Of a stretch of DNA of 64,000 nt, positions 22,925 through 33,600 are shown one piece after another (within the stretch, counting starts at the first letter, position 1; each line of letters opens with the position of its first letter). The translations under genes and the position numbers were made by a program. The stretch is from Hydractinia symbiolongicarpus (Eukaryota > Cnidaria > Hydrozoa > Anthoathecata > Hydractiniidae). The notes beneath the pieces were generated by a model that had not been told where the DNA came from, searched no databases, and saw only the letters and a program-made list of their open reading frames with translations. Location: NCBI RefSeq assembly GCF_029227915.1, contig NC_079877.1, forward strand, positions 23,957,851 through 24,021,850. The letters are read 5' to 3'.

Positions 22925-23300
22925 TTAGGGTCAGTCCTAACTGATTAAAACAAAAAGACTACTGATCATTTTGGTGACCGTGTGTTTTTTCTATCCAAAA
23001 GACAGATCGAATCTGTCACTAAGTATTGGTAAATCTTACAGTATGGCAGACACCAAAGCGCAGTATAGTAAAAAAATTTGGAATAGCAGAAAATGTTAAT
23101 ATATGATGTTAACAGATTTACCATATTGTTTTTTGTTTGATGAAACTACAAGTAATCAAGTGAAGAAGCAATATGAAGCATACTTACCCCATTGGTCTAA
23201 CCGCCATGATAAGGTTGTGTGCGTATGTTGGTTCTTTGTTTGAAGGACACTGTTGAGTTTGTTGGACATTACAATGAGTTTAAAGCGAATGGAGTTAGAT
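22925..23300 (+). pseudogene. hAT-like transposase remnant
   Basis: Pieces such as GDRVFFLSKRQIESVTKYW, then FDETTSNQVKKQYEAYLPHW, NRHDKVVC and TVEFVGHYNEFKANGVRF in changing frames match the same transposase family as 7325-8160. The FDETT motif probably marks its catalytic-core start. It is interrupted by many stops. Confidence 0.5.
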
Positions 23301-23431
23301 TCTAGTTATTTGCTTCGTCATTATTTTTTTTCGTTTGCCTTTTGCTTTACTGTTTTTCTTCTTTTCTTTGACTTCCCCTTCTAAGTTTGTTAAAGTATGT
23401 TCACTTTATACGAGATTTTATTGCTATGACG

Positions 23432-23536
23432 ATGGGCACAAATAAACAAACAACACATGGCAGAAAAGAAAGATAGAAGTAGCGAGGAATGTTTTGAAGA
23501 ACGCAGATACTTAGCGCCATCAGAAGTGTTGCAGTC
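23432..23536 (+). repeat. Partial duplicate of the acyltransferase gene 5' end
   Basis: The leader ACAAATAAACAAACAACAC, an ATG at 23457 and the first 26 codons (MAEKKDRSSEECFEERRYLA, then PSEVLQ) repeat almost exactly the start of the gene at 23920, 463 bases upstream. The copy then diverges and meets a stop within 20 codons. It is a truncated tandem duplication. Confidence 0.85.
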
Positions 23537-23919
23537 AATTTTCAATTTTAGCATACAATTGAAAATTGTATCCCAAAATTAGTTTAATCCTTGAAATGTT
23601 TAAGGTTAACATTTGGTGTATCGCGAAAGTTGACCTTCGTGAAGTTTCTGTTTTCACAATCTTTTAATGTGGCTCAATCGCAAAAGTATGTTCGGGAGAA
23701 ATGCAAAAATTTCACCAATTCCCTCATGCGAAAGTTTTTGCACTTAAAGTACTTTACAATTCTTCTTCGTTTGACATTTTCCTTAACATTATTTCTATTG
23801 CTTCTGGTCTATGACTGTTCTCTTGATAAGTTTTAAAAGTATGTTTAACTTTACAACGTGCGAGATTTTATTGATATAACTTTTTATATATATGATAGGC
23901 ACAAATAAACAAACAACAC

Positions 23920-25356
23920 ATGGCAGAAAAGAAAGATAGAAGTAGCGTGGAATGTTTTGAAGAACGCAGATACTTAGCACCATCAGAGGTGTTGCAGTAT
24001 CAATGCAATCGCATGCAACCACAGGTGGGGACTTACTTCCACGTGAACACATTCAACTCGTCTGTTGCTGTGCAAGACGACCATGTTAAGAAAAGTTTAC
24101 ATGATCTGTCAAAACTCCATTTCTTTTTACATGCAAGAATTGACGTAGACGAGGAAGGTAACCCGTACTTTTGTAAGATAGAGAATGATTTAAACAGCGA
24201 TTCTGATTGGATAAATTTTAGATGTTTAACTTTAAAGGCAACATCTGAATGGCCTGCTGTTGTTAGTGAAGAGTTTACGACACACTTAGATTTCGTTCAC
24301 GGACCGTTGTGGCGTGCCGTATGGGTCACATGTCCAAGCAATGAGTTTGACCAGTTCGTGTATATGTTAATATTTATCTGTTCTCATTGTATCATTGATG
24401 CTATGTCTGCCACAGACCTTTTTGCTAACCAATTTATACCTATTTTAAACCAGTACATTACTGACCAACCATCACCAAGTGAAAGACCAATAAAATTTCC
24501 GAAATCGCAAGAAGAAATATTCAATAATCACGAAGCTAAAAAATTTGATAAATACACCACACCGTGGTATCTCAGATGCATGTTGGATGCAGTGTTGTGG
24601 TTTGGTGATGTCACTGATCGCCTGAACAAAAGTCCTGATATGAAAGTCGTACAGGAGAAACAAGATTTCAAGTCGCCATACTATTTTCCATTTAAAATTG
24701 ATCCGCAAGCCTCCATTAAACTGCAAGAACTGTGCAAAACACACTCAGTCTCTGTACATAGTGTTTTGACGATTCTTTTGACATATGCTTTCAAAATGCT
24801 GGAAAAAGATTACCCATTATTTCGTGCCACTTGTAAAAAAGTTATTTTTCCAATCAATATGCGAAAATTTAACGAAAATCTATCGACATCGCCCATGCCT
24901 CTTGGTCAATACATCAGTTCGGGCGCAGTCAAAGCGCAACTGATAGATCCTCGGAACAAAGCTGAATTCTTCCAGTATGCTCAAAAAGTTACGAAGCAGT
25001 TAAAAGATAAAAATGATATCAATAAGCAAGCTGATATCGTTTCTATGCTTACATATTTGCTTAAAAAGGGAAGACTAATGGACGTTCAAATGATGTTTTT
25101 AAGTAACGCAATCCATTTAAGCAATATTGGCAATTGTAATGCGTTCATCCGACAAAATCCTGACTGTAAGATCCAGTTAACTGAGCAATATTTTTCTGTA
25201 GCTCTCAATGCTTATGGCGTATTTGTTACAACGTCTACGCTGAATAAGCAAATGTTTTTCTGCATTGGTTTTGCTGCAGGATGGTTGACTGATGACTTTG
25301 CTGAGGTGTTGTCTCGAAACTTTCTCGCATGTGTTGAGGACTTAGTCGCGTCGTAG
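23920..25356 (+). CDS. Condensation-domain-like acyltransferase (CoA-dependent acyltransferase fold)
   Basis: A 478-residue intronless ORF. Features typical of the chloramphenicol-acetyltransferase/condensation fold: an N-terminal substrate lobe with LHFFLHARI (66-74), FVHGPLWRAVW (125-135), the catalytic His-x-x-x-Asp motif as SHCIIDA (His156, Asp160), a long hinge, and a second lobe with FPINMRKF and PLGQYISSG. The canonical motif is His-His-x-x-x-Asp-Gly; here the first His is Ser and the Gly is Ala, as in alcohol O-acetyltransferase-like members. It probably transfers an acyl group from CoA to an alcohol or amine in the cytosol, since no signal peptide is seen. The lack of introns and of a clear vertebrate counterpart leave retroposition or lateral gain open. 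AATAAA occurs at about 25925. The ATG lies 21 bases after an AG that could be a splice acceptor. Confidence 0.75.
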   Translation: MAEKKDRSSVECFEERRYLAPSEVLQYQCNRMQPQVGTYFHVNTFNSSVAVQDDHVKKSLHDLSKLHFFLHARIDVDEEGNPYFCKIENDLNSDSDWINFRCLTLKATSEWPAVVSEEFTTHLDFVHGPLWRAVWVTCPSNEFDQFVYMLIFICSHCIIDAMSATDLFANQFIPILNQYITDQPSPSERPIKFPKSQEEIFNNHEAKKFDKYTTPWYLRCMLDAVLWFGDVTDRLNKSPDMKVVQEKQDFKSPYYFPFKIDPQASIKLQELCKTHSVSVHSVLTILLTYAFKMLEKDYPLFRATCKKVIFPINMRKFNENLSTSPMPLGQYISSGAVKAQLIDPRNKAEFFQYAQKVTKQLKDKNDINKQADIVSMLTYLLKKGRLMDVQMMFLSNAIHLSNIGNCNAFIRQNPDCKIQLTEQYFSVALNAYGVFVTTSTLNKQMFFCIGFAAGWLTDDFAEVLSRNFLACVEDLVAS

Positions 25357-27936
25357 ACCAAACTTTGCAGCAGACATTCTACAATAATGAATAGAGGTGG
25401 TAAAGGTACTCTATTCCTTAAGAATATTTTTTACAGCTACGGAACAATATTAGTTCTCTTTCAATTTTGTTTGATTAGGCAAATTTTCTTATGAATATCT
25501 GTGATTTTAATCTGATTAAGGATGTTTCATTACAGGCCATTCTCGTGGTATCCTTCGAAATCACAGTACTAAATCTAGTTACTTTCTAAGTTGAGTTTTC
25601 TAATCAGAAAAGGGATAGCCTTGAAATCCATCATGCATTTAACGAAGAAAGTCACGCTATAATAACATTCTATATGTACGCTGTGAATAGATTTAGCGTA
25701 TACTAGTCTAATAAATCATTTTAAACCTTGTCCACACTATGCAATCAGTGTTAATGGAGGAGACGAAGTGTGTACTTTTTGCGCCTAATTTCTGTACTAA
25801 ATTTTGCACACTTACCAAATTGGGGGAAGTTATCCACCAATAAATATTTTCTACATATATTTTCTTAGCGTTTATAGTATATTTAAACAAATAATGTTAG
25901 ATTCTAGCTCGGTATAATTTTCACGAATAAAAAATAAATCTCATCCTATCCCATTATGTTTCGAAATTTACGAGAATTGCGATGTCGCCCATAGCGACAT
26001 AATACGAGACAATGTGCATGAAATAACACGTTAACCATGAATCATATTGATGCTTGTAAAGTAGTTAGTGTGAACAGGGCTTGACCTGCCACTGTAGTAC
26101 AGTTGTACGCATTGGGCTAGCATTTCTGATATTTAAGAATTTCTATGCATTTTTTTTAAAAAAATTATTTTAAATTTTATTATTATATTTTTAGTGTTAA
26201 TTTTTATTAAATTTTACATTTCCATAATTTTGTCCTATAGATATTATATTCTTGTTATCTATAGAGTTATTGTCGAAATATTTGTCTGTTGTAAATTATT
26301 TGGAACATCTTTTATTTTCATGCTTACTGTTAGCCAGGGAGACCCAGCATAATTTTTCTTACCGCCAGGGAATTAGAATTGTTAAGGTGGGAAAAATTAC
26401 GCTGGATCTCAAACGATTTTTCTGCACTCAGAATAATGACCGCGCTTTTTGATTGGTTAATTCTATTGTTCTTTGCTCACTTGGTCAATATTGGGATTTT
26501 TTTTTTGTTTTGAGCGCGAATGGCCCCACTCACCCAAACAAATATAATTAATTCTTGTAGTATTTAAGAGGGTAATATGTGACCATGCCGACTTTGTGCT
26601 GATTGGTTGATTGTAATTCGGAGTTTGCTAAAAAATGGATTTAAATTTGATGGATTTGCTCTGACATTTGTTTGCGTCTAAGCTTCAACAAAAACTGAAT
26701 TTGGTATCCTTGAATAAAAACTTAGTTAACAAGACTTGCTTCTTTTAACTTCGGTTCCCACTAGAAATCTTGCTGAGTATGATTTTTAAGCGCCTAGTGT
26801 GAACATGAAAAGTATGTGTTTGGCGCTCATTATGCGCCATTTAAACAAACGCCTGTTAGACGCTAAATTTTAGGCGGTTAATCGGCGATTACGCTTTACC
26901 ACATGGCTGCTAATCAGGTTTTCTAAAGTATACGAAATCAAAGGGTTGAACGTAAGTGCAGACACCAACTTTTCCCTCATTATGGGGACTTTTAATTTTT
27001 AACAATTTTAAGGTGCTTTCAGAAAGGAAAAATGATGTTGATAAATTTCACAAAAGTGTGGACTGTGGCCAAGATCTTTAAATTTGTGCGTTTAACAGGG
27101 CTAGAAAACGTGATGTTTATACATAACAGTGAAAACATAGAATATACTCCTAAATTAAAAGATATTTAGTTAAAAAAAGCAAAAAAGTTTTTTAACTTTA
27201 AAATGGCCACCACTTTACTAAATAAGTACACTAAACATTTAATATTGCGTCTTACTAAAGGGACCCTGCTTTTTCGCTAACTTACCAGAATGAATCAAGA
27301 CCAAAAGACATTAGAAAAACTATTGTGGTTCCTCATACGTCGGAAAAATATGGTCCCTATTTTCGTTACCGTTGGGGTCTAATTTTCTTAGAAACATTTT
27401 CCACTAAGTGCTGGTCATATTCAATTTCGTTTCCAGGGCTCTTTTTAGCTTTCACACTCGTCCCGGTAACGGTATTTTTAGTAAGTTTTTGTCTAGTTTA
27501 CTCCTAAAAGGAGAAACTCCTGGAATTTACTTTCTGAGTATGGAGTGACCACCATGATAGGACTAGTTGTTAACCCGTAGATAATTCCACGGGAAATCGC
27601 GCGTCGTACATATTTCCTGCAATACTATTTTAGGCATCCTTGTTCACATCGGCGACATGTAGCTGCGACGCAATCATTTTCACCGTACAAAATACGCTCA
27701 TTATTGATGTAGAGGTAACTAGGTGACACTTCTTTATCCCCCGCGGTTGAGTGCGGGTAAACCGTACTGCACGTCCAGGTAGAATGCTGTAAATCCAGTG
27801 TAACACTAACAAAGCACTCTCGTCTTCAGAGCTCTTGGAGATAAATCGCACGAGAAAAAAATAGCTGAAAAAGACCTACTTCGCGAAAATAAGTCAATTA
27901 TTCAGCTTAACTTTTTAATTTTTAAGCTGAAAAAAT
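25357..27936. other. Intergenic DNA, no gene recognised
   Basis: AT-rich sequence without convincing exons. ACTAGTTGTTAACCCGTAGA at 27552 followed by TTCCACGGG resembles the Helitron 3' end found elsewhere in the window, in minus orientation. The sequence just after it (27620-27860) has moderately GC-rich blocks but no supported reading frame. Confidence 0.4.
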
Positions 27937-28782
27937 CGGCATATCGGAAAAGTGGGACGCGGGAAGCGGGGCCCTGTTGAGTCATGACGCGGGACTCGAG
28001 ACGCGGGTTTCGGACACGGGATCCTGATATCGAGACGTGGGACGTAATGCGGCAAAATTTAGATGATACAAAGTACTGACCCACGCTATAATAAAAATTA
28101 TCATAAAGTGAGCATTTTTTATAAATTTTGTTCTATAAAAAAGTGTTCCTACTGTGAGTGTGGGTGCTGTGAAAAGGTGATTTAAAAACATCTAACATTT
28201 ACAAGATGATATACACATAGTAGATCTTTAAAATGCTTAAGAAGTAAGATATTTTATTAAAAAAAAGATGAAAGAGATGAATATGCTATTAGCACGTTAT
28301 GTCACGAGCCGACATTTTGCTGCACCAGCTATATGTCTCCCCAGGGTAAATTTCACATACACGTGTCTATTATTCAAGGTGTTGAAATAATCAAATGACT
28401 TTTTTGAACTATGAATCCAGGTGTGTTAAGTTTCCAAGTTAGTTGGGTTGTAGCAGATTACAGAGATTGTTTTCGAGTTATTAATAGCGAACATTTAAAT
28501 TAAAGAAAAAATAAACATGTCATGATTTTCATTTTTATTTTACATCTTTTTTTAGAATTTCTGTTCATTCTTTGTTCAAACGTGTATATAACACACATTG
28601 GGAATGACTACCATCGATTTATCATATTTTCCATCCAAACGGTCCTGATTTTACACATCCGAACACAGTCCCGCAAAACTCTTAAAATATGCATTTTCCT
28701 GGGTCCCGCATCCCGAGTCCCGCGTCCCAGGTCCTGAGTCCCGACTCAACAGGGTCCCGCGTCCCACTTTTCCGATATGCCG
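27937..28782. mobile_element. Foldback/MITE element with GC-rich inverted ends and 7-bp target duplication
   Basis: CGGCATATCGGAAAAGTGGG and the following ACGCGGGA at the left end are exactly inverted at the right end (to 28782). Both ends are followed inward by GGGACGCGGGACTCG-like short repeats. AAAAAAT occurs directly outside each end (27930-27936 and 28783-28789), a 7-bp target duplication (8 if a shared G is counted). The AT-rich interior has no ORF of substance. Confidence 0.8.
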
Positions 28783-28789
28783 AAAAAAT

Positions 28790-29806
28790 CCGACCTGTTC
28801 ATAACTTCTTTTTGAAACATTTTATCTTTTAACGCTATTCAAGCTGAGGTGGGGGAGTTTGCCTATCATCAATACACACAGACGAGAGATATGGGGGCTA
28901 CAAAACGGCTGTTAATCAACGAAAGGTGAGCTTTTGAATGTCATACTGGGTAATCAAGCTTGACTCCAGCGCCTTTCACTGTCGAACTATTCGAAAGCGC
29001 AGCGCCGTTGAAAAGGAAATAGTCCTGGGGACGAGTCGTCTAAATATAACTAAAAATGAAATAAAAGTTCCCTGTATCCATATAATGTAATTGATAAACT
29101 GTCAATCAGATTAGCTGGCTTTCTCGGTTTCGACAGTATACTGATTTCGCAAAATAAAAAATTTAGGGCAGCTGTTTTTCCTACGGTGTGGTATAAACAG
29201 GTTGCAGCCTACATTTTTTCATCTTAAGTTGCGGAAAATTTACTTTTAAAGAAAATACATTGCACTTGAAGCGCTGTGTTAGCATTCTCGTCCCAGAACT
29301 CTTTTAGATTAAGACAGAAACGTAAAGCAATTAGTGGAAATAGCCAAGTGCAAATATGTTTGCAGAATGTCTGAAAAAGCAGAAAAATGTAATAAAAAAA
29401 GGTAAACAAAAATTAATACGATTTTAAAAATTTTGCGCAGACGATCTTTCGCTAATATAGGTAAAATTCGCGAAATTTGCGAAAATTTATCTTCGCGAAA
29501 ATTGATCAACTTGAGTTGAGGTACTAATTTTGGCGCCTAAATTTTTTCCCGACTTTTTTTTTCCGAAAAGAATTTTCGTTAATTTTCAACTATTCCATGA
29601 GTCATTTTGTAAATTAAAAATTCTGACGACAAGTTGTAAAAAGAAAGATTTAACAGAATTAATAATCTTTTGGGGACACCTATAGTTTAAAAGAAACACA
29701 CAAGAAACATTCGGGACCGGCTACTCAATTGTTGTAACTCCTAAGTACTCCACGATGAAAAAAAAAACACGCAAATATAAAGCAAACAGCATATATTTAA
29801 AAAATT
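28790..29806. other. Intergenic DNA downstream of TXNDC15
   Basis: No gene recognised. Contains a TCGCGAAAATT-type palindromic block at 29450-29510 similar to ones at 14700-14870. Confidence 0.4.
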
Positions 29807-30697
29807 TCAATCCGTCTTTTCATGAAAAGTAAATAAAGATTTAACGTATAGTATCAGTCGAGAGAGTAATCTCCACACAGCTTCACCTAACAAACGATGA
29901 AGCGTATACAATATTAAAAACCCTACGGAGAAGATCATGTTATAGTCTACTGTATGTATCACCTCCGTAGATAGCGGTCCGATCTCATCCGCGGATGTTA
30001 TGTTTATAGGTATAGCTGGATAAAAGCCTGAGAAGTTGTGTATAAAATGCTGTAAATTTCTACTCGTCCTTTTCGATCGATTAAATCGTCCCACAGGTTT
30101 TCCCGCGTAAAAGAAAAACATAGTGGGTATGGCAAACACTCCATACCTAGCTGCTCTGTTCATGACTTGCTGCACGTCGATGGCTGCCACCACAATATCT
30201 TTGTACGACCGCCCAATGGCGTTATATAGAGGCGCCATTTGCATGCTAAATTTACAATACGGACTATAAAAAAGCAGCACTGCACACCCCTCTGAAGAGT
30301 TCATATGTTGGAACAACCTAACCAACTCCGTTTCGTTTGAAAATAAGACTGTCGATGAGGATTCACTATCTTTTGCCATATTGAACGATTGACACGGCCA
30401 GTGATGCGTTGTTGGTTGCGTTGCATTACTTGCCGTGGCATTCGAATCAGTTTCATTATCATTAGGTGATATAGTCGTATTTAAATGTGTCTCCATTTCA
30501 TTTGAAATGTGGATGACATCAGTCTTATCACCATGCTTATTAAGCGCCGTATTAACGTAAATATCACTTTCTTCTGTCTGCTCTAACACCTCCCCTGGGA
30601 AGAAATTATTTTCATCCGATAATTCTTCCGATTTGCTTGGGTTCTCCGATTTAATGACAGCAAATAAACATATCAACAAAAACAAATTTCCGATCAT
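29807..30697 (-). CDS. TXNDC15: Thioredoxin domain-containing protein 15
   Basis: An uninterrupted ORF of 296 residues from ATG 30697. An alternative in-frame ATG at 30721 adds eight residues and overlaps the TM2D3 ORF. N-terminal signal peptide (MIGNLFLLICLFAVIKS), then an acidic, Asn-Ser/Thr-rich luminal stretch with several N-glycosylation sequons. A thioredoxin fold follows with FYSPYCKFSMQMAP (monothiol C-x-x-S, Cys148) and the cis-proline loop FAIPTMFFFYAGKP (Pro191). It ends with one transmembrane segment (IFSVGFLILYTLHRLL) and a short basic tail. TXNDC15 is an ER-type single-pass protein implicated in ciliary function in vertebrates. The single Cys matches the family. Vertebrate TXNDC15 is spliced, but here the whole protein is in one exon, starting one base after the TM2D3 stop codon on the same strand, so the two probably share a transcript. 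Confidence 0.85.
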   Translation of the reverse strand: MIGNLFLLICLFAVIKSENPSKSEELSDENNFFPGEVLEQTEESDIYVNTALNKHGDKTDVIHISNEMETHLNTTISPNDNETDSNATASNATQPTTHHWPCQSFNMAKDSESSSTVLFSNETELVRLFQHMNSSEGCAVLLFYSPYCKFSMQMAPLYNAIGRSYKDIVVAAIDVQQVMNRAARYGVFAIPTMFFFYAGKPVGRFNRSKRTSRNLQHFIHNFSGFYPAIPINITSADEIGPLSTEVIHTVDYNMIFSVGFLILYTLHRLLGEAVWRLLSRLILYVKSLFTFHEKTD

Positions 30698-30698
30698 T

Positions 30699-33600
30699 TT
30701 AGAAAATATAAAGTGAACCATCTGCAGGTGTAATGTATCCAACAGCAACCAAAACAATATCTACTAAAGTCCATACACCTAAACCACCAAAGCTGAAAAA
30801 TTTTCCCAGTCCTTCTTGCCAGTGACCCAAGTAAAACCGATCCACGCCAAAACCGCCCAAAGTTATGCTGAAATAAATGAAGTGCACAGATTACATAAAC
30901 GCATTTATAGTTCGTCTAAAGCTCACATTTTACTTTTTTTACCTTGATATTTACAAAGGAGTTTAAACTTACACAAAAATTTATACGCGCGAAAATTAGT
31001 AAAAGGCCAATTCAATCTACAGAACAGATTATCCATTACACTTTTACCTCAATAGTAAAGTTGTTGACCAACGGTATCCAGAGGTCCAGTTGCACTTAAA
31101 TGACTTTAAAAATCTTCTTCGGCCTAAATAAGCAAAACTAAAAATACAATCAACTTTATACGTCAGCATCCGTGCAACTTTGGAGTCACATTTTGCCGAT
31201 CATACTTTCTCCTACCCCTCTCCACACATAGTGTTCATAGGATTGTCGTAATTTCTTACCTAAACAATGTTGTCTCGCATGTACAGTACAATTAGTGACA
31301 ACTCTTTTCTGATCACTTGCAGTAGCCTAAATGGAAAATCATTAACATTTTTTACAAAAAAACCTACTTTTGAGTTAACAATCTGCTTTTTTTTTCCTCC
31401 AAGGATCCTGTTGACAAAGCCAGGCTTAATGTAAAAATGAAGATGAAAAATTGAAGTTAAGAAAAAATGGCCCGAAAAGGATTCAAATGAAAGACTTTTC
31501 TTAAATAATAATTCCATTGTTTTAGGTATTAGATACATTAACCCGCTGAAAGTTTTTGCGAAAAAACTTCTGTTATATTTTGTTATATTTTATATGTTAT
31601 ATTTTAAAATTTCAATTAGGGTTATAGGGTTATTTCAAAGTTGAAAAAAAGATAATGTTACTTGGCTAAAACTAAAAACTAAAAACTAAAAAAAGGACAA
31701 CAGAACCTGTACAGAATTTTATGTAATTTCTGGAATAATCCAGTTTTGTTTGTTCGTTTTTTGTTTGTTTATTTTTATTTTTTATTAACTTCTCTAAATA
31801 AAAAAAAAACATTTTTAGTCAAAAATTTGTCAGACAACAATTTTTGAAATTAGTGTAAACAAGAGTTTATGGTATTAAAATTTGACACCATTGTTACCTG
31901 ACAAAATGCTCTAGGTCCACAAGTATAACTTTCAGTTTGTAATTGGTAACAGTAAACACAAGGAATTGTAACAGTAAAATGTCGTTCACCCTGAAAGTAA
32001 AAAAATGTCACAATTTTATTTGTGCATATGTGTATACAAAGCATATACGTTTCCAAATCAACGCTGAAGTTGATGTAACATTTTCAAATATGTTTAGTAT
32101 TGGTGCTTCGAAATTCTGTCTATGATGCTATTTCATAATCCTTTCTATTAGGACAAGCAGAATTCTTAATTTGCGTCTACTAAATACTAAATCAACAGAT
32201 TATATTGTTCACCTCTGCATTAAAACAATAATCCTTTCTCTACTTTTAGAACACCTAAAACACATTATATCAAAAATATATCTTATGTGAATAATGAATT
32301 CAATAACTATTAGTTTCTCTCTGATCTATTATCTCTAAAAAAAACCAAAATCTTTTATTCAAATTTACCTTAGTTAGAGTTTGCTCCTGCAGGATCCGTA
32401 TATTCTAATTACCTGGTAAAAGTTTATTATTTTGTTTTCACAATCGCTTTAGATCTAATTCTTACACACAATATTTTGAGAAATGATGATGGATTTGAAA
32501 ACAATAGTGTGGGATAAACAAAGAGGTGTTTTGTTTTCCAACATGCAATACTTTGCTGTAATATGGCCTTTTAGAGCATAATAAGGGCCATACATGTAAA
32601 CCATGTGGTTCCAGGCACCCATACAGGTGGCCATTTGTCTAGTTCTTTAAGTTTTAATGGACTATAATGTCCCATGTCATTTTCCTTAAATTATAGATTT
32701 CAAAAATGGGCTTTGATTTGTCGGATTGTTCAAAAAAGGTGGTTTAAATGAACAGTCATATTTCCATGTAGTACCATAATTGTAAGAATGACTATGGTGT
32801 TACCTACTGTAAGGAAATAAATTTCTTGGTAAGGAAATGGTATGGCAAATGTTCTATTTAGTGAGAGATACCCTGTCTATTATTTCCAGGAGGGGCCATG
32901 GCTTCGATAGGGAGTCCTAGGGTATTTAATGCTCATTTCGAGCTTCGCTGAAAATAAATATGGCGGCCAAAAACTTGGTACTGTTCAAACATGTCGTGAA
33001 AACAGGATACGAGTTGAAAATCTTCATCAAATATTGGATATTTTACTATTGTCAGGGAAAAAGGTGATGCAAAACATAATTAGGTTATATATTTCATTTT
33101 AGCATAATTCTTACGTGTGCAAAGTGACAAGTGACAAATTTGAAATCAAGGTTAGCTACAGACTATCCATTCCGAACAAAGATTTTTTGCAATTTTTTCT
33201 CAGGAGTATATGAAAGGCCATTAAATATTGTATGTTTTAACTTAACTAGGTCACATATGGCTTAACCACCACCATGATTGTTAACTAGTTATTCTGCAAG
33301 AAATATATATTAATTCACCCTATTATATTTATATACAAAGCCAAATCAAGCTTGTTGTTTGCAGATGTACAGTGCCAACCTAAGAACCTATTTCTGATTT
33401 CTTATATGAACTGGTATACAGTGCTTAAAATAATGACTGGTCAATGGCAATCGATTCCTTGCTTCGCAAAAAAAAAATATTTATCTACTATTAATGATAG
33501 ATAATAATCTAAATATCTCGCTTCACATTTATTTACCATTGATTCATACACATTTTTTAGCAGCAGCGTTTTCAATCACGCATCAAAAACACTTTAGTCA

